Source: Paragordius varius | Taxonomy: Eukaryota > Nematomorpha | Assembly (NCBI GenBank): GCA_964247055.1 | Contig: OZ176057.1 | Location: forward strand, 806,001 to 870,000 | DNA: 64,000 nucleotides | Reading direction: 5' to 3' | Part shown: positions 34,167-58,742 of the stretch, piece by piece | Position numbering within the stretch: the stretch's first letter is position 1 | Layout: every line of letters begins with the position of its first letter | The notes under the pieces: model-generated | What the model saw: only the letters and a program-made list of their open reading frames with translations | Databases searched by the model: none | What the model was told of the DNA's origin: nothing | Made by a program: the position numbers and the translations under genes

Positions 34167-35581
34167 ATTGGCTTAAACATACTTAATGATATATTTTTGC
34201 AATTGTTATCATGGGGCTTTATAGAAAAGTCATATAAATATATATATATATATATATATTATTTATATAGTTTTTTTGAAATATTAATTTAGTAATTACC
34301 TTTAATTTATATTACAGTAAAAATTGAAATTATACGGACAAAACGTAAAAATTTAAAGTCAAATATTTTTATTTAAAGACAATCATACTTTCAAAACCCT
34401 TCTAATTTGTATCATTTAAGCTATTTAGTTGAAATTGGAAAATATAGATTGATTGTGTTATAAATATATATCTTTATTTCACACTTTAGTATTGAAATCA
34501 ATCAAAATTTAAAAAGTATGATTATCTTTTAGCAAAAAATATTTTTCTTTATATTTTTACTTTTTGTCTACAGTTTTTACTGTATCTAAATTTTATTTTT
34601 TTAGTAATAATGTATAATCTAACTTTTTTATTTCTTTTTCAGAGGACAACCATACCTTTTAATCTATTAATTTTCCTATTTAAATTATTTAATTACAATT
34701 AAAAAATAAATATTATATTACACCAATTTATATATCTTTGTTTTACAATTTGCAATTTAAAACATAAGTTATATGAAAATTATCAAGATTTAAAAATGAA
34801 TGCTTGTCTTCTAATAAAATTATTTTTTTCAACTAATCATGCTTTTTAAAACGGTAATTTCCCTACAGAAATTAATTATATAATACATACAGTAAAAATT
34901 GAAATTATACGGACAAAAGGTGAAATTATAAAGACAAATATTTTTATCTAGAAGACAACCATACTTTTGAAATTATATATGTTTCCCATATAAGCTACTT
35001 AGTTACTATTGTATAAAATTGATTGCGTTAGTATTATATATCACTATTTCACACTTTGCCATTTAAAACAGTGAGCTATATTGAAATGAATCAGAAATTA
35101 AAAATGATTATCTTTTAGATTAAATATTTGTCTCTTTACTTGTACGTTTTGTCCGTATAATTTCAGTTTTGACTGTAATTGATTTATCAATATACATCTC
35201 AATTTCATAATCTAATGTTTGAAACAATGAGTTATATTTATAAAAATCAATTTTTTTATAAAAAACAGCGGTCTTTTAAAAAATGTTTTTATTTTTTGCC
35301 ATTTATGTATTAATAATTAATTTATAATTTTTAATTTTGTTTTATAGATTAAACAAAATCGAAAATTATCCCGATCAACGCTAAATTCCCACCCTTTCGC
35401 CTCAGAAAAAGATAAATTACAAAATATTAATCTTGACAAAAGTAATGTTGAAAATTGCGATAATATCGATTTAATTTCAAATTCAAATAATTTAAGTCTC
35501 GATACCAAATATGGTATAACTTATTCTGGGTATTGTACAGCATGTTTTACTGGTCAATATCCATTATCACTAGATTGGTAA
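16047..35581 (+). CDS. PPAT: Amidophosphoribosyltransferase, 12 exons, complete
   Basis: It transfers the glutamine amide to PRPP to make 5-phosphoribosylamine, the first committed step of purine synthesis, in the cytosol. Twelve exons (listed separately) join with every phase matching: 1929 bases, 642 residues. The start ATG at 16047 gives a 7-residue leader before Cys8 of CGVVG, the N-terminal nucleophile exposed by propeptide removal in this family; an in-frame stop at 15975 closes the frame upstream. Landmarks are RGQECAGI (38-45), [10 protein letters not shown] (93-102), [16 protein letters not shown] in exon 5, and the PRPP loop [12 protein letters not shown] (482-493). The [4Fe-4S] cysteines of the Fe-S-type enzymes are at 375, 522, 628 and 631. 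It is longer than the roughly 517-residue vertebrate enzyme because of an Asn-rich insert of about 95 residues in exon 7 and a longer tail. Introns hold most of the window's repeats. Confidence 0.95.
16416..16577 (+). CDS. PPAT: PPAT exon 2
   Basis: Acceptor ACAAATTAG, one base, 53 codons and two bases, donor CA|GTATGT. It encodes GQECAGIVV and a glutaminase-domain loop that is less conserved, with Asn/Met-rich text in the middle. Confidence 0.92.
16880..17145. mobile_element. Family A MITE, decayed, in PPAT intron 2
   Basis: The left arm keeps CAAATTTACCCTT and TTCACCCTTGAACAATT. The core AAATTATGTGTTTTT and the complementary AAAACATAATTTATTTTTAG edge are recognisable. The right arm is lost. 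Confidence 0.5.
17174..18880. other. PPAT intron 2 stretch without a recognised element
   Basis: AT-rich. The short open frames on the minus strand at 17335-17574, 17841-18119 and 18496-18681 lack motifs and splice support and are regarded as chance. A (TA)n run closes the preceding stretch at 17151-17173. Confidence 0.35.
18880..19150. mobile_element. Family A MITE in PPAT intron 2
   Basis: The left arm is reduced to AATTCAAATATACCCTAAAA. The core ATGTGTTTTCGAACTAATAT is typical. The right arm at 19063-19140 has three 21-bp units (AATTGTTCGAGGGTGAATTT and variants) and ends TTTGAACTGTAAAT. Confidence 0.7.
19425..19736. mobile_element. Family B MITE in PPAT intron 2
   Basis: Ends are TACAGTAAAAATGCAATTT at the left and the inverted counterpart CGTATAATTACAACTTTTAT-ACAGTA at the right. 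Inside the left end is GGACAAAACGTATAAA, and the interior carries the AGACAACCATACTTTT block. Confidence 0.75.
19826..20152. mobile_element. Family A MITE in PPAT intron 2
   Basis: The left end ATACCATTTACAGTTTAAAT is followed by four arm units. The core is typical (ATGTCTTTTCGAACTAA). The right arm is shortened to two units and ends AATTGTAAATAGTATATA, which runs directly into the TA-rich region at 20150-20220. Confidence 0.8.
20150..21190. repeat. (TA)n runs and AT-rich tandem repeats before PPAT exon 3
   Basis: At least seven (TA)n runs (for example 20168-20215, 20324-20362, 20906-20970, 21068-21105) alternate with repeated text: AAGAAATTTTAATTGTTAAA at 20240 and 20550, and TATTTATTTCTAAAAAATTT at several places. 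The last unit supplies the exon 3 acceptor, TTCTAAAAAATTTTAG, and a near-identical TCTCTAAAAAATTTTAG occurs at about 20730. Confidence 0.7.
21202..21346 (+). CDS. PPAT: PPAT exon 3
   Basis: Acceptor AAAAATTTTAG, one base, 48 codons, donor AAA|GTTTTT (a weak donor). It encodes [16 protein letters not shown] and [15 protein letters not shown] of the glutaminase domain. The 3' edge of this exon is tandemly duplicated in the following intron. Confidence 0.93.
21530..23405 (+). repeat. Tandem copies of the exon 3 3' edge (pseudo-exon array)
   Basis: Eight clear copies and some fragments carry the end of exon 3: GAACTTATGAATGCTGCTAA, CTTAGAAATAAAGTTTGCTT and variants, at about 21692, 21885, 22400, 22555, 22785, 22975, 23175 and 23338. 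Each includes up to about 55 exon bases, the donor-like AAA|GTTTGC and 100-150 bases of intron text (ATGGGGTTTAAAA, AATGGTTGTTTTTAAACTTT). Unit length is about 165-230 bases. A family A element (22010-22342) is inserted inside the array. Some copies carry single-base or larger deletions, so they are non-coding. Confidence 0.9.
22010..22342. mobile_element. Family A MITE, well preserved
   Basis: Ends ATACCATTTACAGTTCAAAT and ATTTGAACTGTAAATGGTAT are near-perfect inverted repeats. The left arm has three 21-bp units and the right arm three to four. This is the best reference copy for the family. It is nested within the exon 3 edge array. Confidence 0.85.
23565..23632 (+). pseudogene. Longer degenerate copy of PPAT exon 3
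   Basis: ATTGTCAACCATTTGTTGTT and GCAATTTGTGGACATATAG parallel the exon 3 text that encodes [14 protein letters not shown]. This part of exon 3 is absent from the short tandem copies, so at least one duplication reached further into the exon. Confidence 0.65.
23995..24148 (+). CDS. PPAT: PPAT exon 4
   Basis: Acceptor TTTCTGTAG, 51 codons plus one base, donor G|GTAGCT. It encodes [18 protein letters not shown] and a loop ending in [11 protein letters not shown]. Confidence 0.93.
24316..24556. mobile_element. Family B MITE in PPAT intron 4
   Basis: AATACGGACAAAAAATATAA at the left and CCGTATAATTACATTTTTTA-CTGTA at the right are inverted. The middle keeps AAAAAGTATGGTTGT. Confidence 0.7.
24833..25345. 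mobile_element. Family A MITE with expanded right arm
   Basis: The left arm has three units. The right arm (25063-25332) has about thirteen units of the 21-bp repeat AATTGTTCGAGGGTGAATTT(G). Because 21 is a multiple of three and the unit has no stop in several frames, open frames of 73-100 codons appear on both strands; they are by-products. The right end lies 24 bases from the exon 5 acceptor. Confidence 0.85.
25369..25491 (+). CDS. PPAT: PPAT exon 5
   Basis: Acceptor TTTTTGCATAG, two bases, 40 codons and one base, donor G|GTATAT. It encodes [20 protein letters not shown] and NRPLCIGKI, the end of the glutaminase fold. Confidence 0.93.
25975..26029 (+). CDS. PPAT: PPAT exon 6 (55 bases)
   Basis: Acceptor TTATTGTAG, two bases, 17 codons and two bases, donor AA|GTATAT. 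It encodes [17 protein letters not shown]. It is short but matches the WVVSSESC-type segment of the family. Confidence 0.92.
26070..26640. repeat. 36-bp satellite in PPAT intron 6
   Basis: About fourteen head-to-tail units of roughly 36 bases repeat ACTTTTTATAAAACGAAAAT followed by AATTTAGGAATTTTTT, with scattered deletions. The array starts about 40 bases after the exon 6 donor. No exon text could be recognised inside the unit. Confidence 0.85.
27041..27459 (+). CDS. PPAT: PPAT exon 7 with Asn-rich insert and Fe-S Cys
   Basis: Acceptor TTTTTACAG, one base, 139 codons and one base, donor G|GTAATT. It opens with [20 protein letters not shown] and ends with [19 protein letters not shown], which holds the first Fe-S cysteine (375). 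Between them lie about 95 residues rich in Asn, Lys and Tyr that the usual enzyme lacks, with no frame break. Confidence 0.92.
27820..27950 (+). CDS. PPAT: PPAT exon 8
   Basis: Acceptor TTTTTTGTAG, two bases, 43 codons, donor GAG|GTAATT. It encodes [15 protein letters not shown] and [14 protein letters not shown], the start of the phosphoribosyltransferase domain. Confidence 0.93.
28055..28332. mobile_element. Family A MITE in PPAT intron 8
   Basis: The left arm has three units (TTCACCCTTGAACAATT). The core is in the alternative orientation (AATACTGAAAAAATAATAAA). The right arm has one unit and ends TTGAACTGTAAATGGTA. Confidence 0.75.
28390..28502. mobile_element. Family B right half in PPAT intron 8
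   Basis: GGATGGTTAT, then AAAGTTTTTGTCTTTTAG and a TTTTTATCC...TTTTACTGTATA end. The left half is missing. Confidence 0.5.
28806..28923 (+). CDS. PPAT: PPAT exon 9
   Basis: Acceptor TTTAATAG, 39 codons plus one base, donor G|GTAAAA. It encodes [20 protein letters not shown] and the conserved KKFGVLT end. Confidence 0.93.
29030..29220 (+). repeat. Duplicated exon 9 3' edge with donor
   Basis: TCTCAAAAAATTTGGAGCTT and TAACTGGTAAAATA repeat the end of exon 9 (KKFGVLT|donor) about 170 bases downstream. The intron text that follows is duplicated too (AAATTTACAAT, ATTGTGAAATATATAA). Exon part about 30 bases. Confidence 0.8.
29358..29622. mobile_element. Family A MITE in PPAT intron 9
   Basis: The left end is ACAATTAAAATTCAGTCTTG. 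The core is AGCCCGAAAACACATAATTT. The right arm has two units and ends AATTGTAAATGGT. Confidence 0.7.
30285..30678. mobile_element. Family A MITE with lengthened right arm, PPAT intron 9
   Basis: One to two left units, a typical core (ATGTGTTTTTTAGCCAATAT), then a right arm at 30495-30665 with about seven degenerate units, ending TTTGTTAATGGTATATA. Confidence 0.75.
30854..30957 (+). CDS. PPAT: PPAT exon 10 (PRPP loop)
   Basis: Acceptor ACATTGTAAG, two bases, 34 codons, donor GAA|GTAAAT. It encodes the PRPP-binding signature [20 protein letters not shown], including the adjacent acidic pair. Confidence 0.95.
31153..31450. mobile_element. Family B MITE, full length, PPAT intron 10
   Basis: TACAGTAAAAATTGAAATTA at the left and the inverted AATTTTAATATTTACTGTA at the right, with GGACAAAATG / CGTTTTATCC inside each end. 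About 298 bases. Confidence 0.85.
31500..33226 (+). repeat. Tandem copies of the exon 11 5' edge (pseudo-exon array)
   Basis: Seven degenerate copies precede the real exon: exon-like starts at about 31758, 31990, 32187, 32418, 32642, 32855 and 33038. Each carries text such as CATGTACGTATATCCTCACC, then TCCTGTAAAACATCCCTG, matching the codons for [15 protein letters not shown]. The intron tail upstream (TTTTGATTAGAAAATCATTT, TTATGTGATATGATAG) is part of the unit. Copies at 32187, 32418, 32642 and 32855 keep an AG at the right place. All but the first diverge after the Phe codon; the first (31758) goes on into ATGGGTATAAAT, as in the exon. Unit length is about 185-235 bases. Confidence 0.93.
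33227..33397 (+). CDS. PPAT: PPAT exon 11 (Fe-S Cys)
   Basis: Acceptor ATATTATAG, 57 codons in phase 0, donor GCA|GTAAGA. It encodes [20 protein letters not shown] with Cys522, then [15 protein letters not shown]. The genuine exon differs from the upstream copies by running on past the Phe codon. Confidence 0.95.
33438..33764. mobile_element. Family A MITE beside PPAT exon 11
   Basis: A (TA)n run (33415-33439) leads directly into the left arm of about five units. The core is typical (ATGTGTTTTCGGGCTAATAT). The right arm is short and ends AACTGTAAATGGTATA. Confidence 0.8.
34313..34584. mobile_element. Family B MITE, PPAT intron 11
   Basis: TACAGTAAAAATTGAAATTA at the left; CAGTTTTTACTGTA at the right. 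Interior TGATTGTGTTATAAATATAT and AAAAAGTATGATTATC. Confidence 0.85.
34888..35177. mobile_element. Family B MITE, PPAT intron 11, second copy
   Basis: TACAGTAAAAATTGAAATTA at the left and TTTCAGTTTTGACTGTA at the right, with CGGACAAAAG and CGTTTTGTCCGTATAA just inside. About 290 bases. Confidence 0.87.
35348..35581 (+). CDS. PPAT: PPAT exon 12 (last exon, two Fe-S Cys)
   Basis: Acceptor TTGTTTTATAG, 77 codons and TAA. The first two thirds are polar and Asn/Ser-rich. The end [18 protein letters not shown] carries the CxxC pair (628, 631) that completes the Fe-S site and terminates like the animal enzymes. Confidence 0.94.
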   Translation: MKQNRKLSRSTLNSHPFASEKDKLQNINLDKSNVENCDNIDLISNSNNLSLDTKYGITYSGYCTACFTGQYPLSLDW

Positions 35582-36690
35582 AATATATGCAATCAAAAAC
35601 ATCAATCAACAGGAAAGAAAAAAACTTAAAAACCAAAGACAATAGTTTATATGGATATTATACTTTTTTTATACAGTAACGAGATCTATTTTTGACTATT
35701 ACGGAATTATAATTGGCTAAAATGGGAATTTTTATTTACGTGTTTTTTGCCACATGGTTGAAATTTTTTGTTTTTACTTTTTTAAATTTTGGAAAAATTC
35801 TGAAGATAAAAATAGTGAGTTAAATTTAAAAAGGAACTCTTAAAATAAAAAATCTTATCATATATGGCAACAGATAGGTAAAATTTATTCACAAACCCTT
35901 TTTTTCGTTTATATTTTTTTAAATTTTTAAAAATCCTGAAAGATTAGTGCGTTATTAAATTAAAGTAACTATTAGAATGAAAAATCTGGTCATATATGGC
36001 AACATATATGTAAATTTAATTTACGAACCCTTTTAAACCGATTAAAATTCCAAATGGCTAATAATAGATCTTATTAATCAACTGCATTGTAAATATCTGA
36101 AAAAATTTGCCTAAAATATTTCAATGATATAAAAGTTGAGTTATCAATAAAAAGCGGCATAATATAACATTTTGATTTTAAAGAATAAAGGAGTATAAAC
36201 TTATTCTCTATAAACCAAATCCCATTGAACAATATTTAAGTCTTATATTTTTTCAAAGTCTACACTGTAATACTCACTTCTAAAGATGCTGTGCTTTAAT
36301 CAAAACCAGACTTTTTTGATATAAAACCATTGTAAAAAACAACAATTAATCACATTTTTGTTCAAATCAAATGAATATAAATTAAAATATTTATGCTTTT
36401 TTTCAACATTAAAATATATTTTTTAATTAATGCGCTCAAAAAACAAATTTTTGAAATTTGCTCACAAATCGATAAATACCTGGTTAATATATATATATAT
36501 ATATTTATATTTGAATGATATGCATATGTTATATAATTTGTAAATATAATCCAATCAATAAATTTTAGATAGTATTAATATAACGATATTTTGCATTTTT
36601 TTATTTATATCCTGTGAGAACTTTTATTATTAAACGCTTTCGCTTAAGTCTGCAGTTCCTTCTAATTTTCCAATATTACACTATCAAAAT
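35582..36690. repeat. Intergenic between the convergent genes; partial tandem repeat
   Basis: Two to three units of about 130 bases at 35750-36040 repeat TCATATATGGCAACA, then a GTAAAATTTATTCACAAACC-like segment. The rest shows nothing. No clear poly(A) signal lies close to the PPAT stop; AATAAA first appears about 600 bases downstream. Confidence 0.45.
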
Positions 36691-36830
36691 TTCAAGTTAA
36701 TAGAAATTATACGGAAAAAACTTTAAAACTAAAAGACAAATATATAATTTTTCCCAAAAGGCAACCATAACCCAACTTCAATGATAAATCGCAAAGTATG
36801 AAGTAGTGATGTTATAATTACCATAATTAT
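36690..36830. mobile_element. Family B left half
   Basis: AATAGAAATTATACGGAAAA and AAAAGGCAACCATAAC match the left half. It is followed at once by a full copy. Confidence 0.55.
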
Positions 36831-37113
36831 TCAGTAAAAATTTAATTATACGGACAAAATGTAAAAATATAAAGAAAAATTTTCCAAAGGGAACTATATT
36901 TTTATAATCTTTAATTTATCCTATAAAAAACATCTAATTACAATCGAAAATACATGATTGATTGTGTTTCTAATTTACATTTCCATATTATAATTTTTAG
37001 TTTAAAACAATAAATTATATAAAATTCAGATTTAAAAAGAATGGTTGTCTTTTTGATAAAATATATGTCTTTATATTTTCACGTTTTTCCGTATAATTTC
37101 AATTTTTACTGTA
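36831..37113. mobile_element. Family B MITE, intergenic
   Basis: CAGTAAAAATTTAATTATAC at the left and TATAATTTCAATTTTTACTG at the right. Interior TTGATTGTGTTTCTAATTTA. It lies between the two convergent genes. Confidence 0.82.
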
Positions 37114-37739
37114 TGAATTCAATTTTATAGTAAGCTTACATGGGAAATATTATGGTCAATATAAATATGGTTATCTTTGATAAAGTTTTTACATTTGTCC
37201 CGTATAAATTCAATTTTTTTAATATATATGAGGAGTAATTAGGAAAAGTTTGGTTAAACTTAGAAAATACTAATTTTTAAAATTAAACAGAATTTTATTT
37301 GAAAGAATATCAATATTTGAATTTATAGGCCATCATGCTTTTATATGAGATATTTAGTAACGTAGTCTAATTATCATTTTCTCACAATGTTTTTATCACT
37401 TCACATCAAGATTAAAATTATACATATTTGTGGGTCGCAAACACAATTATGTCAATTATTTTGCGTTTTCCTTTAAAAAAATGATACTTGAATTTTTTAC
37501 AATATATTAAAATTATTCAAATTCCTTAAAAAATAAGATTAATCAATAATTTATTTTTTTAGGTACCAAAATAACAGTAATTAAATTCAAATTTTGATTC
37601 ATGGTAATATATTATTCAATGGATTAATTAAAAACAAAAGAAAATAATAAGTAAGATATAATTAAAACAATTGAAAAAATATATTTATTAATTATAATAT
37701 TCTTTCTCGTTGTGACATTATTAACAATAATAAAAGTAA
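37114..37739. other. Region downstream of the ALDH stop; no gene
   Basis: AT-rich. On the minus strand an AATAAA lies at 37689-37684, about 50 bases after the ALDH stop, and may be its poly(A) signal. Nothing else is recognised. Confidence 0.35.
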
Positions 37740-54159
<16,420 letters not shown>

Positions 54160-54600
54160 GTGCTTACAATAAAACCTGACATTTTTAAGTCCTAACATCG
54201 GCATAAATTATATTTTTTTGTACACACGATATTTTTATAAAAAAAATTTTTTTTAATATTTTTTTGAGAGTATTAAATGGCAAATACAAAGCTTTATATA
54301 TAATTACGATTTTACTACTGTCATTTTTTGTTTAACATTTTGGAATTTGGTTTTTTGTCAAAAAAATATAATAAAATAATTTTAATGTAAAATATCAAAC
54401 AAGAAAAAAAATTTTTTCATAACTAAGTTAGAGAGCCGGATTTAAAAGATATTCTTAAACGAGCATGTTTTATTTGCAATCAGAGATATAAAAATGTCAT
54501 TCATTTCATTGCAAAAGGGTTAAATCTGTTATTACCCATAATCATTATATAAAAATATTTTAAATTAGTTAACATTTGGATACAACACATTCATTTTAGT
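54160..54600. promoter_or_regulatory. Upstream region of the ALDH gene
   Basis: This is the 5' flank of the minus-strand gene. It is AT-rich with no convincing TATA or initiator motif. Close to the family D element, 54561-54602 carries GTTAACATTTGGATACAACA, repeated in inverted form near 57075-57095. Confidence 0.25.
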
Positions 54601-54602
54601 CC

Positions 54603-55133
54603 TTCGATTCAAATTGGGGTAGTTAAATACCCCAGGCCTGTTTAAAATCAAATTCTCTAAAAATATGGAAGGAATCGAAACCATGGCAAAATTTTGCACT
54701 TATATAACATCAATAAACCGAAATATATAAAAAATTTTATTCAAAAATATTTGATATTACTTATTTTAAGCTAAAATCGAAAGGTAAATAATTAGTCTAC
54801 GTCACATGTGCGCAATGGTAAAATTGAAAAATAATGCAAAATAAACCGCTTTTATTATTTCTATCAAATAAAGAATTAGCTATAATTTAACCCTTAAAAT
54901 TAAATGAAGACGATATTTTGCAAAAATTTTGTAAAATAAAAATGGCGTCGAAGTAGTTTGACATGGAACTTTTTTTCAAAACAAAATTTTATTTATATAT
55001 TTTGGCATATTTATATAATTTTTATTAGGATAGAAGCATAAATTTAAAATGGGACCGTTTCCTTCAGTAGTTTTTTAAAAATCCTAACTCAAACTTAGTC
55101 TGGGGTATTTAGATACCCCAATTTGAATCGAAG
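54603..55133. mobile_element. Family D TIR element, intact copy
   Basis: The ends are inverted repeats of about 37 bases: CTTCGATTCAAATTGGGGTA and its counterpart TACCCCAATTTGAATCGAAG. Each includes a palindrome of the GGGGTATTTAGATACCCC type that can fold by itself. About 530 bases, no coding potential. The interior has ATGGCGTCGAAGTAGTTTGA. Confidence 0.85.
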
Positions 55134-56537
55134 TGTTAATTAATTAAAATTTATCAGTTTGCGGCGAGGATTGCTTGGTATATAAATTGGCAATATCAAT
55201 TTTGAGACTTTAAACTTATATTTAGAGGGTAATTGTAACTAATGTGAGAAATATCGAACCACCACTTATAGCGCCATTTTTAAAAGTCAATGAGTCTAAT
55301 GATAATGCTTTTTTCTAGTTATTCGAATCATAGAATATGACTGAGATAATATTATCAGATTTTATTAAGAATTTTTCGACTAAATATAAAATTTTATTAT
55401 TAGAGATGTTGGTTGATTTTTCGAAACAAATTAATATGGGTTGATGCAGGCTTTGGTGAATTTTTGTTTCCATAATTTAGACCTCGATATAGCACAGGGA
55501 AAAACCATTGCCTTGAATTGCTATGGTCGCAATTCGCTTGACCCAAATAAATTCTAAACAGTTTGCCCATGTTAGCACCCCCTAAAGCAGCCGCTTTTCA
55601 GATATCGTGGTTTAAATTACCGTCATATAATAAGACAACCCAAATATATGCAATGGTTGATTAGAATGGAGGAAACTTTGATAATGGTAATTGAGAGGCA
55701 CTGAGAATTATTAATTATTTGATTGGAGATTTGATTGGCAAGTCAAAATAATGGTTATAGTTTGTTTGTTACAATCTAAACACCGATTATGATATAAAAC
55801 ATAATATAAATATAATACCGGAATCATATATGAAGCTTTTGCTATTATTTTACCTAATTTAAAAACTTTAAAACCATCCAATATTTTTTAAATACTCATT
55901 TTTACACAAACGGGGAAAATTTTGATTTTTTTATTCTTTCCAACCCACTTTTAAAACAATTAAATGGATAAGTTACTGTATATTCTTCAAAAAATATCTT
56001 AAAAACCAATATCGAAAAAACCTATTTTTGAACAATGGTACAGTATGTAGGGCGCCGAATTTTCCATGGTTAGAGTTTAATAATTACTACGTACACATAA
56101 TTTATGTTAATCCTTAGCAGGTTAGTGTTAAATTTATAAGTAATGAAATAAAAAAGTACTAATTTTCTAAATTTCGAAGACTTTGGTATAAAATCAAGCA
56201 TTGATAGAACGATCATAAAGTTTTTGAAATAAACATTTCTGAAAATAGTGTATATACTTAATTGTTAATTATTTATTTTAATATGTTATTTCTCAGTTTA
56301 CACAACTTGTGGTTATTATTTAGATTTTTAAATTATTTTTTATATTAATACGCCAGAAAAAAATATAATTAGCATGTTCGCTCTTGCAAAGTCATTTTAC
56401 ATTATTGAATAAATAATTAAAATATATGCAAGATAATGTTAAAATCATCGTCAAATAGAATAAAAGTTAGTAATAAGGCTACTTCAATAAATCTTGTTCT
56501 TTACAATATGTGAGGAAATTGTAATGATTAACACTTC
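55134..56537. other. Spacer between inverted family D elements; no gene
   Basis: About 1.4 kb without a supported gene or recognised transposon. Base composition is slightly less AT-skewed than the introns. Confidence 0.35.
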
Positions 56538-57065
56538 GATTCAATTTGGGGTATCTAAATACCCCAGACTAAAATTGAATTAGGATTTTTTAAAAACTAC
56601 CAGAGGAAACGGTGCCATTTAAATTTATGCTTCAATCCTAATAAAAATTATATAAATATGCCAAAATATCCAAATAAAATTTTGTTTTGAAAAAAAAAGT
56701 TCAATGTCAAACTACTTGGACGCCATTTTTATTTTACAAAATTTTTGCAAAATATCGTCTTCATTTAAATTGAAGGGTAAAATTAAAGCTAATTTATTTA
56801 AATTACATCTAACATTGATGGAAATAGAAAAAGCGGGTTACTTTGTATTATTTCCATTGCACACATGTTGAGTCGACTAAGTTTTTACCTTTCGATATTA
56901 ACATAAAAGTAATATCAAGTATTTTTGAATAAATTTTTTTATATATTTCGGTTTATTAATGTTATATAAGTGCAAAATTTTGCCGTGGTTTTGATTCCTT
57001 CCATATTTTTTAAAAAATTTAATTTTAAACACGCCTGGGCTATTTAACTACCAATTTGAATCGAA
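56538..57065. mobile_element. Family D TIR element, inverted copy
   Basis: It is the reverse complement of the copy at 54603-55133 over its length: CTTCGATTCAATTTGGGGTA, CAAACTACTTGGACGCCATT, CCATATTTTTTAAA, and TACCAATTTGAATCGAAG at the far end. One hairpin arm has lost GCCCC. It is younger-looking than the split copy at 97-2530. Confidence 0.85.
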
Positions 57066-57269
57066 GTATGAATAGGTTGTATCCAAGTGTTAAATATAAT
57101 ACGGATTAACAGCTTTTTAAAATAATTATTAAAAGGCTTTCTAAAAGTGATGATCACAATATAAGTATAAACTTATTTCCGAAAGCTGTGGTGTTAAACC
57201 AAGGTTTAAAATCCTTTACAAATATATGAATAAAATAGCTATATTTACATATTTACTATTAGTTTTTCA

Positions 57270-57818
57270 AAAGTGTCCATAAACACCTTAAGTTCATTTA
57301 ACACTTCAAGTTGGTCGCTTTAAGTAAAAAATTTTTAATTAACCATAATTTAGAATGCTATTTTTTTATTTTATTAATTTACCTATTTTTTTTATTATTA
57401 TAATTCATTTAAAAATATTTTTTTAAACTAAAAACCACGTTTTTTAGACTAATTTTATCCAATTAAACAATTTACTTTATAAATGTTTTAAATGAAAAAT
57501 TGTTTAATAACCAAGAAAACTTATATATTTTTTAATTACGTGAAAAAATCTGATATATATTTAAAATAATTATCATGATATTAATAAAGATATACTATTT
57601 TTAAATAATAAAAAGTTGATAGTGATTTGAAATTTATGTTAAATAAAGAAAATGGGTTAAAAATGATAAAATAAATAAATATTACTCGATTTGATTGGTA
57701 AAAGGCAACAAAACAAAAAAGTTAAATCAACATGTGTTCAAGGGCAACTTGAAGTGAACACGAACCAACTTAAAGTGTTAAAGGACCAACAAAGTTTAAA
57801 GACGCTTTTGAAGTACAA
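57270..57818. mobile_element. TIR element, about 550 bp
   Basis: CAAAAGTGTCCATAAACACC and TTAACACTTCAAGTTGG at the left pair imperfectly with the complement of CCAACTTAAAGTGTTAA and AGACGCTTTTG at the right. The inside has no reading frame. Confidence 0.55.
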
Positions 57819-58586
57819 ATGCTATATATTAGGTAAATTATTTAATATTAGTTGACCCTTTCACGCGAACCTACTCTCAGCGAATATTTTGTAAATATGA
57901 CTGAGAGAATGATAATAAAGTTTTAGTTCATCAAAAAAAATAAAGATCCTATGTGGCTAAAACTGTCCCTGCTCAGCAACTAATTAATTGATAATCTTTA
58001 TCTCAAAAAATATTTCGGACTTTATATGCTCCTTAACGCCTCCCGAGAAATTGTTGCAGAAATATTTTCTTTTTAGATTTTTGTGGGTCAATCTAAAAGA
58101 TGGCTCAACTCTTGAAGTATTTAAACAAAATATATTGTTGATTTCGAATGGGTCGATTTTTTGTGTAACTACCTAGAAAGAAAGTGTACTGGGGCATAGA
58201 ACAAATAGCTTAGTTACTTTCGACGCATAAATTAATTAAAAAAATTCACATTTTAAATCAAAATGGTTTATACGCGTTTTATTGGAAATGCTTATAATCC
58301 AAGCTGAATAACTCTCACCACATTTCCAACAAAAATAAAACATATATCATTATTGAATTCAAATAAATGGTTAACCCAGGTCTGTTCAACCATCTTTTTT
58401 AATGAATAGAGGGAACAAAGAGAGGTTATCTATACATATCTCTGCATTTTTTAATTAATAAAATAATACACAATTTTGTCGCCCTCAACGCAGTCGTAAA
58501 TCAAAACAATATTATCCCAAACGTTATTTTCGAGGTGGAAGGCTATTCTCTAGTTATCCTCGGTGCATTTTTAAAAATATAAAATA
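57819..58586. other. Intergenic, nothing recognised
   Basis: No repeat or gene could be supported. The + strand frame at 57988-58176 has no motif. Confidence 0.35.
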
Positions 58587-58742
58587 CTAGCGTGAATCTC
58601 GTGCTGCTACGCAGCCCGAGGAAGTCCTTCGGACTTCTGGGGGGGGGAGAGGGGGGGTTCGAAATTTGGATTTTAATGGGTCTACCGGTTTTCCTGTACC
58701 AGATCACAAAGCCAGCATTTTCCATTTTTATAAATATATAGA
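58587..58742 (-). mobile_element. Mini-Helitron-like unit at the edge of the satellite
   Basis: On the minus strand it begins TCTATATATTTATAAAAATG after an A and ends CTAG before a T. The same two 3' hairpins as at 8352-8386 lie at 58603-58638. A G-rich tract (58639-58658 on the + strand) sits between the ends. The 5' TC end coincides with the second 5' end of the copy at 7747-8402, and the flanks match too (TTTATGGTAA), so both loci descend from one composite element. Confidence 0.7.
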
